From Flavobacteriales bacterium (GTDB lineage: Bacteria; Bacteroidota; Bacteroidia; Flavobacteriales_E; Vicingaceae), in assembly GCA_018608405.1 (NCBI GenBank), contig JABAZP010000023.1, positions 124,001 through 188,000 on the forward strand: DNA of 64,000 nt, in the 5' to 3' direction. Under the pieces are notes generated by a model that did not search any database, was not told where the DNA came from, and saw only the letters and a list, made by a program, of their open reading frames with translations. Made by a program: the position numbers and the translations under genes. Below are positions 9,281 to 17,940 of the stretch, piece after piece; the stretch's first letter is position 1; every line of letters begins with the position of its first letter.

Positions 9281-10117
9281 ATGAAAAAAGGCATACTAGC
9301 ACTTTTATTAGGGTTTTCACTTTCAACTTTTTCGCAAGAATTAGTCAGCGAAACATTTGACGACACAAGAGTAGTGAACGGACATTCAGTTGAAACCAGT
9401 AAAGAGGGGTCTATGAAGTTCATCATCGCTCATCGTTTTGGGCTAATAAATGGAGGATTATATGAACTATACGGCTTAGATCAATCTACTATTCGCCTAG
9501 GGTTTGATTATGGGTTGACGGATAACATCACCATCGGAATTGGTCGTAGTTCTTTTCAAAAAACAATCGACGGCTTTTTAAAATTCAAAGTTCTATCTCA
9601 AAAAATAGAAGGCGGCTCACCAATTTCCGTCACTTGGCTAAGCACATCTGACTATAATACCTTAAAAGAACCTTACGGTCTTGAAGGATTAAGCGGAACC
9701 TTACGCTGGTCCTTTTCCCACCAAATGTTAATTGCAAGAAAGTTTGGAGAAAGGTTTTCGATTCAAGTAATGCCAACCTATTTGCACCGAAACTTGACAC
9801 CAAGCAGTGAGATGAATAATGACATTTTTTCAATTGGTTCTGCAGGTCGAGTGCGTTTAACGCAGATGTTGAGTTTTAAAGCGGAATATTATTTTGCGTT
9901 GCCAAATCAATTATCAAATGCAAACACAAACTCTTTAGCTTTAGGATTTGATATTGAAACAAAACACCATGTATTTCAATTGCACGTTGGCAATTCAAGG
10001 GGAATGACAGAGAAGTTTTTTATTTCTGAGACATATGGAGAATGGAATAAAGGGGATATTATGTTGGGTTTTAATATCACTAGGGATTTTCAGGTAAAAG
10101 GAAGAAAGTATAAATAA
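9281..10117 (+). CDS. DUF5777 outer-membrane beta-barrel protein
   Basis: 278-residue protein with a signal peptide ending TFSQ and amphipathic strands (RLGFDYGLTDNITIGIGRS, LSFKAEYYFALP) ending MLGFNITRDF; this fits the DUF5777 barrel family. It lies between two heme-type proteins in one operon: 2 nt after the CX4CH lipoprotein and 11 nt before the diheme cytochrome. The context suggests a role in moving electrons or a heme substrate across the outer membrane, but the function of the family is not established. Confidence 0.78.
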   Translation: MKKGILALLLGFSLSTFSQELVSETFDDTRVVNGHSVETSKEGSMKFIIAHRFGLINGGLYELYGLDQSTIRLGFDYGLTDNITIGIGRSSFQKTIDGFLKFKVLSQKIEGGSPISVTWLSTSDYNTLKEPYGLEGLSGTLRWSFSHQMLIARKFGERFSIQVMPTYLHRNLTPSSEMNNDIFSIGSAGRVRLTQMLSFKAEYYFALPNQLSNANTNSLALGFDIETKHHVFQLHVGNSRGMTEKFFISETYGEWNKGDIMLGFNITRDFQVKGRKYK

Positions 10118-10128
10118 GAATTCGAAAG

Positions 10129-11157
10129 ATGAAACCTACAGCGAGAAATACTAAGTTTTTTCTTTTCACTTGCACAGTTGCATCGTGCTTTCTTATGGTT
10201 CTTGCTTTAAAATCGCCAGAAGTTGCGTTTAGTGAAGATACTCCCATTTCACAAGTATTAGTGGCGCTGGGCGAAAGCTTACCAAAGCATGCAAGGCCTA
10301 AAGCAACAGCCAAACAGATTCAACAAGGCAAAGATTTAATCTTTACAGGAAGAACAATTGGTCCTAACGGTAAAAAGTCTAAATACATCAGTCGATTTTA
10401 TACATGCACCTCTTGCCATAGTCCTGTAAAGGAAGACCCTAGTGTGGCTTCTTTTGATCCACAAGCAAGGTTAGACCATGCTGAAGAGAATGGATTGAAG
10501 TTTCTGCAAGGAAGTACGTTTTATGGAATAGCTAACCGTGAGAGCTGGTATAACGACGATTACGAAAAAAAATATGGGGACCTGGTTAAACCTGCACGTA
10601 ACAGTTTAGCTGAATCAACTCAATTATGTGCAAAGGTTTGTTCGTCTGGGAGGTACTTAGAGGAGTGGGAGTTAGAAGGAATATTGGCATATTTTTGGAA
10701 CAACCAGTTAAAAATAAAAGACTTGGAGTTGTCTGAAAAAGAAACATATAGAGTTATTAACTCGAAGGATAAATCAGAAAGTATCGCGCTGCTTAAAAAG
10801 AAATATGCAGTTAAGTCTCCCGCAACATTTGGTAGCTCACCCAAACGTCAAGACTTGGGCTTTGAAGGAATACAAGGGAATCCTGAAAATGGCAAGAAGA
10901 TATACGAGTTAAGTTGCATGTCTTGTCACCAGGACGGAGGAGTCTCTGGAGTAGCTTTCACGAATTCGAAAGTAGATTTCCAAAAGTTTAGAAGAAGCAT
11001 TGGGAAGAAAACGGATTATAATTTATACGATATTATTAGAAAAGGGACATATGCGGGACAAGGAAAACCAAGGTATATGCCCCTTTATCCGAAAGAGCGA
11101 ATGAGTGATCAGCAGCTGGAAGACTTAAGAGCATATATTGAAGTAGAGTCGAATTAA
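10129..11157 (+). CDS. Diheme c-type cytochrome
   Basis: 342-residue exported protein with an N-terminal hydrophobic segment (about residues 9-27) and two CXXCH heme sites, CTSCH at residues 93-97 and CMSCH at 263-267. A conserved middle segment CAKVCSSGRYLEEWELEGIL has two cysteines but no histidine, so it is probably structural. PRYMPLYPKERMSDQQL near the C-terminus is typical of cytochrome c helices and offers Met ligands. It ends the heme/barrel operon. The redox partner and substrate cannot be read from the sequence. Confidence 0.85.
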   Translation: MKPTARNTKFFLFTCTVASCFLMVLALKSPEVAFSEDTPISQVLVALGESLPKHARPKATAKQIQQGKDLIFTGRTIGPNGKKSKYISRFYTCTSCHSPVKEDPSVASFDPQARLDHAEENGLKFLQGSTFYGIANRESWYNDDYEKKYGDLVKPARNSLAESTQLCAKVCSSGRYLEEWELEGILAYFWNNQLKIKDLELSEKETYRVINSKDKSESIALLKKKYAVKSPATFGSSPKRQDLGFEGIQGNPENGKKIYELSCMSCHQDGGVSGVAFTNSKVDFQKFRRSIGKKTDYNLYDIIRKGTYAGQGKPRYMPLYPKERMSDQQLEDLRAYIEVESN

Positions 11158-11279
11158 TTTCAACTGAAGTAAAACATCATTCCATTTTGTTGGTTATTTT
11201 TATAATTCGCAATTCAACCAAACCAAAGAGGCTATTTTGCCGAAGAACTTAAGTTCACAAACTTTTTAACTATAAAAAG

Positions 11280-11972
11280 ATGAATTTTAACACGGTTGAT
11301 TTACAGCAAGAGCTTGAAAAAATCAAGAAAAAAACGAAGGTAACTGTTTTAGATGAGGTTCAGCAAATCCTTAATGAGGATATCGAGAAAGAGTTGGAAA
11401 TCACTAATAAGTTGCAAGGCAGGTCCACATATAATACCGACTTAGATTTTTCGAAACTTGATTCAAACAACATTTATTCATTAGAGCAAATAAGACAAAT
11501 TTGCGTTAAATACAGGCTTCGTTTTTTAGATTCTAAAGCATTTATAGGAGAAATACCAGCGGAAGGAATTTCAAAAATTAAGGCTTTAGAAAAAACACTA
11601 GGACACCCTGTAGATGGGTTTAAGATTGTTGCTCCGAAGAAACTTTTTCAGTTAGAAGACAAGGATTCAGACCCCTTACTTTTCTTGCAACTAGCAAATG
11701 ATAAATTTTATTTTATTCACAAATGGGGAGGGGAATTAAATCGTTTTCGAGCATTATTAGCCACTCCTTTAAGGAGTTTCATGTCTATGTTTTGGACCTT
11801 GTTGGCAGTTGCGTTCTTGTTTTCTTTGGCAATCCCAACAGCCAGTATCGATGTATTTGTTTTCTTGTTCGTGCATAGCTTCATTGCCATATGTGGAATA
11901 GCCTGTATGATTATTTTTATGATACGAGAGAATTTTAGCGATGCCGAATGGAACAGCAGATTTTTTAGCTAG
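11280..11972 (+). CDS. Uncharacterised protein with two C-terminal membrane helices
   Basis: 230 residues without recognised domain. The N-terminal third is charged and coiled-coil-like (QQELEKIKKKTKVTVLDEVQ), the middle contains a compact soluble region (GFKIVAPKKLFQLEDKDSDP), and residues ~165-215 form two hydrophobic helices followed by a short cytosolic tail. Both termini are probably cytoplasmic. It stands alone, 122 bp after the cytochrome operon. I recall similar proteins as hypotheticals in Flavobacteriales, but no function can be given. Confidence 0.7.
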   Translation: MNFNTVDLQQELEKIKKKTKVTVLDEVQQILNEDIEKELEITNKLQGRSTYNTDLDFSKLDSNNIYSLEQIRQICVKYRLRFLDSKAFIGEIPAEGISKIKALEKTLGHPVDGFKIVAPKKLFQLEDKDSDPLLFLQLANDKFYFIHKWGGELNRFRALLATPLRSFMSMFWTLLAVAFLFSLAIPTASIDVFVFLFVHSFIAICGIACMIIFMIRENFSDAEWNSRFFS

Positions 11973-11991
11973 GAGTCTGACTTTTTGGTAC

Positions 11992-11999
11992 TAATTTTG
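11992..11999 (+). promoter_or_regulatory. -7 promoter box for the DUF2141 gene
   Basis: TAATTTTG matches the Bacteroidota -7 consensus TAnnTTTG and lies 14 bp before the ATG at 12014. No clear -33 TTG is seen at the right distance. Confidence 0.5.
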
Positions 12000-12013
12000 A
12001 TTCTAAAAACGGC

Positions 12014-12445
12014 ATGAAAAAGATAGTTTTTGTTGTGCTAATTAGTTTGTTTCTCGGATTTTCAACTTCACCAAAGAAGTTCAAGCTATCTATTAAAGTA
12101 GAAGGGATTTCAGAGGTCAAAGGCAATCTTGGCATTTTGTTGTTTAATTCAGAAGACGGTTATCCTGAGACAAGTACAAAAGCACTTAAAAGCTACACGG
12201 TAAAAGTTGAGAGTGAGTCAATGACCATAGAGTTGGGAGAGTTTGTTAAAGGGGAGTATGCCGTTACCTTAATGCAAGATAAAAATATGAATGGGCGCAT
12301 GGATAAAAACATGATTGGCATTCCGAAAGAACCCTTCGGTTTTACTAAACTAGAATCCATTCCATTTGGCACTCCGTCATTTGATGAGACCAGGATTGTT
12401 CTCGTTAAGAGCACAGTAGAAAGAATTAAAATGATGGAAATTTAA
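12014..12445 (+). CDS. DUF2141 secreted protein
   Basis: 143 residues with a signal peptide (KKIVFVVLISLFLGFSTS) and a DUF2141 domain, recognisable from ISEVKGNLGILLFNSEDGYP and the conserved VTLMQDKNMNGRMDKN followed by GIPKEPFGF. The D-x-N-x-N-G-x-M-D pattern resembles a small calcium-binding loop. Function unknown; usually a periplasmic or surface protein in this phylum. Its TAA overlaps by 4 nt the stop of the convergent DUF4197 relic. Confidence 0.82.
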   Translation: MKKIVFVVLISLFLGFSTSPKKFKLSIKVEGISEVKGNLGILLFNSEDGYPETSTKALKSYTVKVESESMTIELGEFVKGEYAVTLMQDKNMNGRMDKNMIGIPKEPFGFTKLESIPFGTPSFDETRIVLVKSTVERIKMMEI

Positions 12446-13180
12446 TTTCCCTTCTGACTGTCAGCGTATCCAAATACTTTTTGAAGCAGACCTGTTGTTC
12501 GTTCAACGGGATTAGCTCTTATTGCAGATTCTTCCTGTGCAATTTTTGTTAATAGACCTTGGATCGCTTTTTCTGTTACAAAAGAAGTTAGGTCTGGGTT
12601 CATTTTTGTTACTAGAGGAATTGTATTGTAGGTCGAAATCACATCATTCCAATATTTTGTTGCGTTCACTTTATCCAACGAAGCCTGTATTATTGGTTGA
12701 AAAGCGGCTTGGAGTTGAGAGTTTGTTTTACCTTTCAAATAGTTTGTTGCTGCCATGTTGTCGCCCATGAGAATGTTTTTCACATCTGCGAAAGTCATTT
12801 CTTTAATGGCGTTTACGAATAGAGGTCTTGCTTCTGTTACTGCGTCTTCTGCCGCTCTGTTTAACGAAACTATTACCTTATCTACTTCGCCCCCTAGCCC
12901 TAAGTCACGCAATGTTGTTTCTATCTTTTAAGCATCTTTTGGGAAGGGATGAGGGCTGTTTAAATAACCTCCGGATGCAGAAAGGCTAGATACTCCATTA
13001 GTGGCTCCTTTTACTAACTTCTTTCAATCCATTTCCCATTTCTAAATTAGAAGGAATGCTACTGCTAGAAGTTCCTGATTCATTTAATACATCTTCAACT
13101 CCTTTCATTATTTCATTCATTGTTCCGCAAGAAAGAATAACAGAGGAGAATAGAGCGACAGAAGCGATTTTAATATTCAT
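12442..13180 (-). pseudogene. DUF4197 lipoprotein gene, frameshifted and with a nonsense codon
   Basis: Start at 13180 gives a lipoprotein leader (SSVILSCG) and GNGLKEV, then the frame is lost. An extra base near 13015 explains the shift: reading on in the next frame gives VKGATNGVSSLSASGGYL, then a TAA at 12928-12930 (CAA to TAA would restore Gln), then a 156-residue open stretch with RDLGLGGEVDKVIVSLNRAA, the core of DUF4197. Together the parts make a normal-length DUF4197 protein. Two independent lesions make a sequencing error less likely and a true pseudogene more likely. Family function is unknown. Confidence 0.85.
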
Positions 13181-13229
13181 AGTATTTTTTAGATAGATTT
13201 GGGTAAGATTTTAGTTGGAGCGAATTTCG

Positions 13230-14510
13230 TTATTGTTTTTGTATTTCGTGTTCCCACAATAACTTTCCGCTTGCGTCGAAGGTTTTTAGTAATAAAACTC
13301 GGTGTTCGTTATCACCAGAAACAGTAATAGAGCCAAAGTTTTGAGTTGCTACGTGGGTCCCCTTCACTTGATTGTTGTTTCCTTCGTGTTCTGAATCGAA
13401 GGCTTTTGATGCCATGGGAGAGGAGGTAAAATCATAGAGTGCGGTCCCATTTTCTAATTGCAACTTGCTTAATTCCGTTTTGTGACGATCTCCTGTTAAG
13501 AATACAATGTTTTTCAGCCCCTCACTTTCAATTAAACTCAATAAATAATCTCGTTCTTCAGGATAGGTAGCGTGATTTTCATAGACTGCAGCATCACTTA
13601 TAAACTGTCCTCCGACAACAACAAATTTAAAATTAGCCTTACTGTTTACCAAGGCATCAACTAACCATTCTATTTGCGCCTTTCCAAGAATTTCTCGTTT
13701 TCTTGTTTTTCTTTCGTTTGGGCTTCTAAAAAAACGGTTATCCAACAAAAAGAATTCAACATCTTGGTAGCTAAACTGAGTAGTAATTCCTGATTGGCCA
13801 TTTACCCCATAGGTTGGGTTCGCCCAGAAATCCTTGAAAGCTTGTAGGGTAATATCTTTATTCACGAAGCTGCGATCAGCATCGTTCGGACCAAAGTCGT
13901 GGTCATCCCAAATGGCATAATGCGTTGTGTTTTGCCAAAAAGATTGAAGTTCTGGTTGAGATTTAAAATCTGTGTATCTGTTATAAACACCTGTTTTAGA
14001 TCGCCACTCTCCTTTTCTAAGGTAAATGTTATCGCCTAGCCACAACATAAAATCTGGCTTAGTTTTTTGAATACTGCTAATTATATCTAGCGACCTTCCG
14101 AATGATTCTTCAACTTGTGCGTTTTGCTCCTCATTGATGTAAGTGCAACTTCCAAAGGCTAAACTATAATTAGGAAGGTTTCTCGTATCCAAGATTTGTG
14201 GGGTTGTAAAGGTGCCTTCAAAAAGGAGCTTCCCAGAAGATGTTATAGTATAATTGTAAAGGGTATTTGGATTTAGTCTTTCAAATTGTATTGTAATAGT
14301 GTTCCAGTTTTCTTGGTGCGTATTGGCAATAATGGTTTGGCTAGCTTCACTTTTAGAAGAATACATAATGCTAAGGACACTTGGAACTTCGGTCTGTAGC
14401 CAAATTTTAGTTTCTTGTGGGGTTTGGTGACCTATCATTGGTCCCGATAGAATTTGACTAAAACCGAAGGCTGATATGAGAAGAAACTGCGCTAAGAAAA
14501 AATATTTCAT
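13230..14510 (-). CDS. PhoD-type alkaline phosphatase family protein
   Basis: 426-residue exported phosphatase of the alkaline phosphatase D family. A signal peptide (ending FGFSQ) and an N-terminal beta-sandwich with TETKIWLQTEV-like sequence precede the metallo-phosphatase domain, with AFGSCTYIN, LWLGDNIYLR, IWDDHDFGPNDADRS and LTGDRHKTE carrying the metal ligands. Such enzymes release phosphate from phosphodiesters or monoesters in the periplasm or at the surface, useful in phosphate-poor water. It is a single gene; no Pho box was looked for because none is defined for this group. Confidence 0.88.
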   Translation of the reverse strand: MKYFFLAQFLLISAFGFSQILSGPMIGHQTPQETKIWLQTEVPSVLSIMYSSKSEASQTIIANTHQENWNTITIQFERLNPNTLYNYTITSSGKLLFEGTFTTPQILDTRNLPNYSLAFGSCTYINEEQNAQVEESFGRSLDIISSIQKTKPDFMLWLGDNIYLRKGEWRSKTGVYNRYTDFKSQPELQSFWQNTTHYAIWDDHDFGPNDADRSFVNKDITLQAFKDFWANPTYGVNGQSGITTQFSYQDVEFFLLDNRFFRSPNERKTRKREILGKAQIEWLVDALVNSKANFKFVVVGGQFISDAAVYENHATYPEERDYLLSLIESEGLKNIVFLTGDRHKTELSKLQLENGTALYDFTSSPMASKAFDSEHEGNNNQVKGTHVATQNFGSITVSGDNEHRVLLLKTFDASGKLLWEHEIQKQ

Positions 14511-14526
14511 GGGTTAAAAATAGCAT

Positions 14527-14577
14527 AAAAAAACCTCCAAAATCATACTGCTTGCACAGCATGACCTTGGAGGCATT
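14527..14577 (-). terminator. Terminator of the small acidic lipoprotein gene
   Basis: On the minus strand CCTCCAA and TTGGAGG form the outer stem, a near-perfect TCATGCTG/CAGTATGA inner stem extends it, and seven T follow. It lies just beyond the stop at 14594. Confidence 0.8.
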
Positions 14578-14593
14578 TATAGAGTTGCACGTT

Positions 14594-14851
14594 TTACTGT
14601 GCAGCTTCTTCTACTTCTTCAGCAGCTTCTTCCATCATTTCACCTGCAGCGTTAGCAGTAGAATCAGCAACAACTTCTACAGAATCAGCAGTAGCTTCAA
14701 CCGTTTCAGTTACTTCTTCCATGGTAGAGTTCATCTCATCCATTAACTCTTTTGCTTCTTCATCAGCATTAGAATCTTCTTTTTTAGCGTCACCGCAAGC
14801 TACAGCTGAAAACATAGCAGCTACAGCAAATAAAGTTAAAAACTTTTTCAT
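14594..14851 (-). CDS. Small acidic alanine/glutamate-rich lipoprotein
   Basis: 85 residues: a signal peptide with lipobox AVAC at about residue 19, then a mature part built almost entirely of Glu, Ala, Asp, Thr, Val and Met in imperfect heptad-like repeats (MEEVTETVEATADSVEVVAD). Strongly acidic and predicted to be helical or disordered. Similar low-complexity lipoproteins are common in marine Bacteroidota; function unknown. It has its own -7 box and terminator, so it is a monocistronic unit, probably well expressed. Confidence 0.75.
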   Translation of the reverse strand: MKKFLTLFAVAAMFSAVACGDAKKEDSNADEEAKELMDEMNSTMEEVTETVEATADSVEVVADSTANAAGEMMEEAAEEVEEAAQ

Positions 14852-14876
14852 CTTTTGTTGTATTGTTAATTAGCGA

Positions 14877-14884
14877 CAAATGTA
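14877..14884 (-). promoter_or_regulatory. -7 promoter box for the acidic lipoprotein
   Basis: TACATTTG on the minus strand, 25 bp before the ATG at 14851, matches TAnnTTTG. Confidence 0.55.
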
Positions 14885-14952
14885 GATAATTATGAACAAA
14901 TTATAAAATAAGTTTAAGTTAAACTTGTCTTTATTTATAATATAAAGATTTT

Positions 14953-14960
14953 TATCTTTG
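14953..14960 (+). promoter_or_regulatory. -7 promoter box for sodB
   Basis: TATCTTTG matches TAnnTTTG, 36 bp before the ATG at 14997; a TTG at 14925-14927 lies 25 bp further up, slightly beyond the usual spacing for a -33 element. Confidence 0.55.
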
Positions 14961-14996
14961 GGAAACGTAAATTAAACCTAACAAAATAAAATTATT

Positions 14997-15596
14997 ATGG
15001 CTTTTGAATTACCAAAATTAAATTATAGTTATGACGCTTTAGAGCCGCATATTGATGCGCGAACAATGGAAATCCATTATTCTAAGCACCATGCAGGATA
15101 TACATCAAAATTAAATGCTGCAATTGAAGGAACATCAGATGAAGGAAAGTCAATTGAAGATATCATTTCTGCAGGAAATTTATCTGCTGCAGTTCGAAAT
15201 AACGGGGGTGGTTTCTATAATCACTCACTATTTTGGGATATTATGTCTCCAAATGGCGGTGGCACTCCGACCGGAGAACTAGCTGAGAAAATTAATGAGG
15301 CCTTTGGTTCTTTTGAAGAGTTCAAAACAGAGTTTAGCAATGCAGCAGCAACCCAATTTGGTTCAGGATGGGCTTGGTTGTGCTACAAAAATGGCAAATT
15401 AGAGGTTTGTTCTACTCCAAATCAAGATAATCCAATTATGCAAGAGGGTTGCGGAGGAACACCCATTCTAGGAATTGATGTTTGGGAGCATGCATACTAC
15501 TTGAACTATCAAAACAGAAGACCGGACTATATTAATGCATTTTTTAATGTGGTAGACTGGAACAGAGTAGCTGAGCATATGAATAATGCCAAATAA
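14997..15596 (+). CDS. sodB: Superoxide dismutase [Fe/Mn]
   Basis: 199-residue iron/manganese superoxide dismutase, converting superoxide to oxygen and peroxide in the cytoplasm. Metal ligands are visible in [16 protein letters not shown] and the signature DVWEHAYY. No signal peptide. The sequence alone does not decide between Fe and Mn. The next gene starts inside its last codons (11-nt overlap), so the TM2 protein may be translationally coupled. Confidence 0.95.
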   Translation: MAFELPKLNYSYDALEPHIDARTMEIHYSKHHAGYTSKLNAAIEGTSDEGKSIEDIISAGNLSAAVRNNGGGFYNHSLFWDIMSPNGGGTPTGELAEKINEAFGSFEEFKTEFSNAAATQFGSGWAWLCYKNGKLEVCSTPNQDNPIMQEGCGGTPILGIDVWEHAYYLNYQNRRPDYINAFFNVVDWNRVAEHMNNAK

Positions 15597-15984
15597 GTTA
15601 CACCAACTTTTACTGATATTAATTTTTGGAATATCTACTACTTCGGTTGCTTCAACCACGGTAGTAGATATTTCTATTTTACAGCAAACTGAATTTCTAA
15701 ATCAAATTGATTTAACGTTTGAAAACGACGAAACTGTCGTGGTTCAACCTAAATTTCGAAAGCTGAAAGCGGTTCTGTTGGCTGTGTTTTTAGGTCATTT
15801 TGGAGTGCACCGAATCTATTTGGGAACAAATGAAAACGTACCAATAGTTTATTCTTTAACGCTTGGTGGAGGGTTTGGCTTGTTGCCTCTTTTTGACATT
15901 ATAGCAATTCTCACTACGAAAGACTTAGACGAATATGCGAACAACAACAAGGTTTTTATGTGGAGTAAGAAAAAGACAGATTAA
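15586..15984 (+). CDS. TM2 domain protein
   Basis: 132 residues. An N-terminal hydrophobic leader ([20 protein letters not shown]) is followed by a short extracytoplasmic region and a TM2 domain with two helices: [19 protein letters not shown] and the [17 protein letters not shown] helix. TM2 proteins are small membrane proteins without a defined biochemical role. The ATG lies within the end of sodB and the stop overlaps the convergent CPBP gene by 4 nt, leaving no room for separate signals. Confidence 0.8.
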   Translation: MPNKLHQLLLILIFGISTTSVASTTVVDISILQQTEFLNQIDLTFENDETVVVQPKFRKLKAVLLAVFLGHFGVHRIYLGTNENVPIVYSLTLGGGFGLLPLFDIIAILTTKDLDEYANNNKVFMWSKKKTD

Positions 15985-16892
15985 GTTAATAGGCGATTAC
16001 ATTGCTTTTTAAAATAATAGAGTAATCCACCAAAAAGAACAATCGAAACTATTGGGAAGTAGGTAGTTTCCTCGGAGGTTCCGATTTCCTCTAACTTTTC
16101 TCCCATCCCGTTTTCTTTTAAATAGAAAGAAATCAAAACGGCACTAGTATTATTAATAAAGTGTCCTAAAATCGGTAACCACAAACTTTTCGACCAATAA
16201 AATAGATAGCCAAAAAATGCTCCTAGTAAAAGTCGAGGTAAAAAACCAAAAAATTGGAAATGAATAAAGCTAAAAAGGAAAGCTGCCCCCCAAATTCCCC
16301 AATGCGGATTCTCACTTTTTCCGATTAAAGTCTGTTGTAGTACTCCTCTGAATGCTAACTCTTCACCTACAGCAGGCAAAACTCCAATAAGTAGAATGTT
16401 AATGAATAGGTCAACATAGGTGAGCATATTCAAAAGAGCGTCTGTTTTCTCAGTTGCACCACCCTCCGCACTCCGCATCCAACCTTCAAGCCCCGACAAC
16501 CAATCGGGAAGGTGCATAAGTTTATTTAGCTCAACAGTGAAGTTAAGTATGGGTAAAAACAATACAAAGAGTAGAAAGAGAATCGGCAATAGTTGAATGG
16601 TTCTAAGCTCTTTCAAGCGGAAGAAGTCAAGAATAGGAAAGCGATAAATGAAGCAATATAGCAGTGGTGGGAGAACGAACAGCCCAAAGCTATTCATAAA
16701 GAGCAACACTTTAACGAAAGCAACATTTTCTTCTGTACCTAAATTATCGACAATGGATGATATGTTTCCAAAGGCAACCCCGCTGAGTAAATGAACAACT
16801 AGAAATGACAATAAAGAAAAAATAAAACCTGAACCCAAAGAGAGCGCCGCGTACACCAATAATTTCGAAATTTTACTATCGAGTGTGCTCAA
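15981..16892 (-). CDS. CPBP family intramembrane metalloprotease
   Basis: 303-residue multi-pass membrane protein of the CAAX protease/bacteriocin-processing (Abi) family. The three motifs are present: GEELAFRG (EExxxR), FIHFQFFGF and LGHFINNTSA, which supply the catalytic glutamates and zinc-binding histidines in intramembrane proteases such as Rce1. About eight hydrophobic segments. Substrate unknown; no bacteriocin-like gene is nearby. A TTG at 16892 is taken as start since no ATG is available before the first helix; an in-frame TTG shortly downstream is also possible. Confidence 0.85.
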   Translation of the reverse strand: MSTLDSKISKLLVYAALSLGSGFIFSLLSFLVVHLLSGVAFGNISSIVDNLGTEENVAFVKVLLFMNSFGLFVLPPLLYCFIYRFPILDFFRLKELRTIQLLPILFLLFVLFLPILNFTVELNKLMHLPDWLSGLEGWMRSAEGGATEKTDALLNMLTYVDLFINILLIGVLPAVGEELAFRGVLQQTLIGKSENPHWGIWGAAFLFSFIHFQFFGFLPRLLLGAFFGYLFYWSKSLWLPILGHFINNTSAVLISFYLKENGMGEKLEEIGTSEETTYFPIVSIVLFGGLLYYFKKQCNRLLT

Positions 16893-16914
16893 ATGTGAAA
16901 AAGGGATTATTGGT

Positions 16915-16922
16915 TAACTTTG
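16915..16922 (+). promoter_or_regulatory. -7 promoter box covering a potential dusB start codon
   Basis: TAACTTTG fits TAnnTTTG exactly. It contains the first in-frame TTG of dusB (16920-16922), which argues that translation starts further downstream, at 16938. Confidence 0.5.
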
Positions 16923-16937
16923 AAAAAAATTAGCATT

Positions 16938-17936
16938 TTGCCAAAGATAGGAAATATTGACCTTGGGGACTTCCCGCTACTGCTTGCGCCAATGGAAGAC
17001 GTTAGTGATCCCCCTTTTCGAGCACTTTGTAAAGAACAAGGCGCAGACCTTATGTATACCGAGTTTATTTCATCTGAGGGATTAATCCGAGATGCCGTAA
17101 AAAGCACCCAGAAGTTAGACATATTTGAATATGAACGACCTATCGGAATTCAAATATTTGGGAATGACATAGAGTCTATGAAAAAGGCTACAGAAGTAAC
17201 GCAAGCCGCCAACCCTGACATTATTGATATTAATTATGGATGCCCAGTTAAGAAAGTAGCTTGTAAAGGAGCTGGAGCCGGAATTTTGCAAGACATTCCA
17301 AAGATGGTGAAGATGACGGCCGAAATTGTGAAGTCAACCAATTTACCCGTTACGGTTAAAACGAGACTAGGTTGGGACGAAGACACCAAATACATTGTTG
17401 AAGTGGCTGAACGACTTCAGGATGTTGGGATTCAGGCAATATCGATTCATGGTAGGACGAGACAACAAATGTACAAAGGCGAGGCAGATTGGAGTTTAAT
17501 TCGAGACGTGAAGGAAAATCCAAGAATGAATATTCCAGTATTTGGCAATGGTGATGTGACTACACCAGAAATTGCTTTGGAAAAAAGAAACACCTATGGC
17601 GTAGACGGTGTAATGATTGGAAGAGCAAGTATAGGTTACCCTTGGATTTTTAGAGAAATGAAGTGTTTTTTTAAAACAGGAGAACATTTGGCACCTCCAA
17701 CCATGGCAGAAAGGTTAATTGCTGCAGAAAGACATTTAGAAATGTCAGTGAAGTGGAAAGGAGAAAGAGTGGGAATCAATGAAATGAGAAGACACTATAC
17801 GAACTATTTTAAAGGCATCCCTAATTTCAAAGAGCACCGCATGAAGTTGGTTACTCAGGATTCATATGAAGTAATTAAGGAGGTTTTCGAGGAGATTAAG
17901 GCAAATTATTCAGGAGAAGAGATGGCGCTTGTTTAA
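16938..17936 (+). CDS. dusB: tRNA-dihydrouridine synthase (DusB type)
   Basis: Flavin enzyme that reduces uridine to dihydrouridine in the tRNA D-loop. The TIM-barrel start LLLAPMEDVSDPPFRALC, the NYGCPVKKVACKGAGAG motif with the catalytic Cys, IHGRTRQQMYKGEADW and GRASIGYPWIF are all diagnostic. No ATG precedes the barrel; TTG at 16938 gives MPKIGNIDLGDFP, like homologues, while the TTG at 16920 lies within the -7 box. Both are in frame, so the true start is not settled. It is divergent from the CPBP gene and 4 bp from the convergent permease gene. Confidence 0.93.
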   Translation: MPKIGNIDLGDFPLLLAPMEDVSDPPFRALCKEQGADLMYTEFISSEGLIRDAVKSTQKLDIFEYERPIGIQIFGNDIESMKKATEVTQAANPDIIDINYGCPVKKVACKGAGAGILQDIPKMVKMTAEIVKSTNLPVTVKTRLGWDEDTKYIVEVAERLQDVGIQAISIHGRTRQQMYKGEADWSLIRDVKENPRMNIPVFGNGDVTTPEIALEKRNTYGVDGVMIGRASIGYPWIFREMKCFFKTGEHLAPPTMAERLIAAERHLEMSVKWKGERVGINEMRRHYTNYFKGIPNFKEHRMKLVTQDSYEVIKEVFEEIKANYSGEEMALV

Positions 17937-17940
17937 ATTG

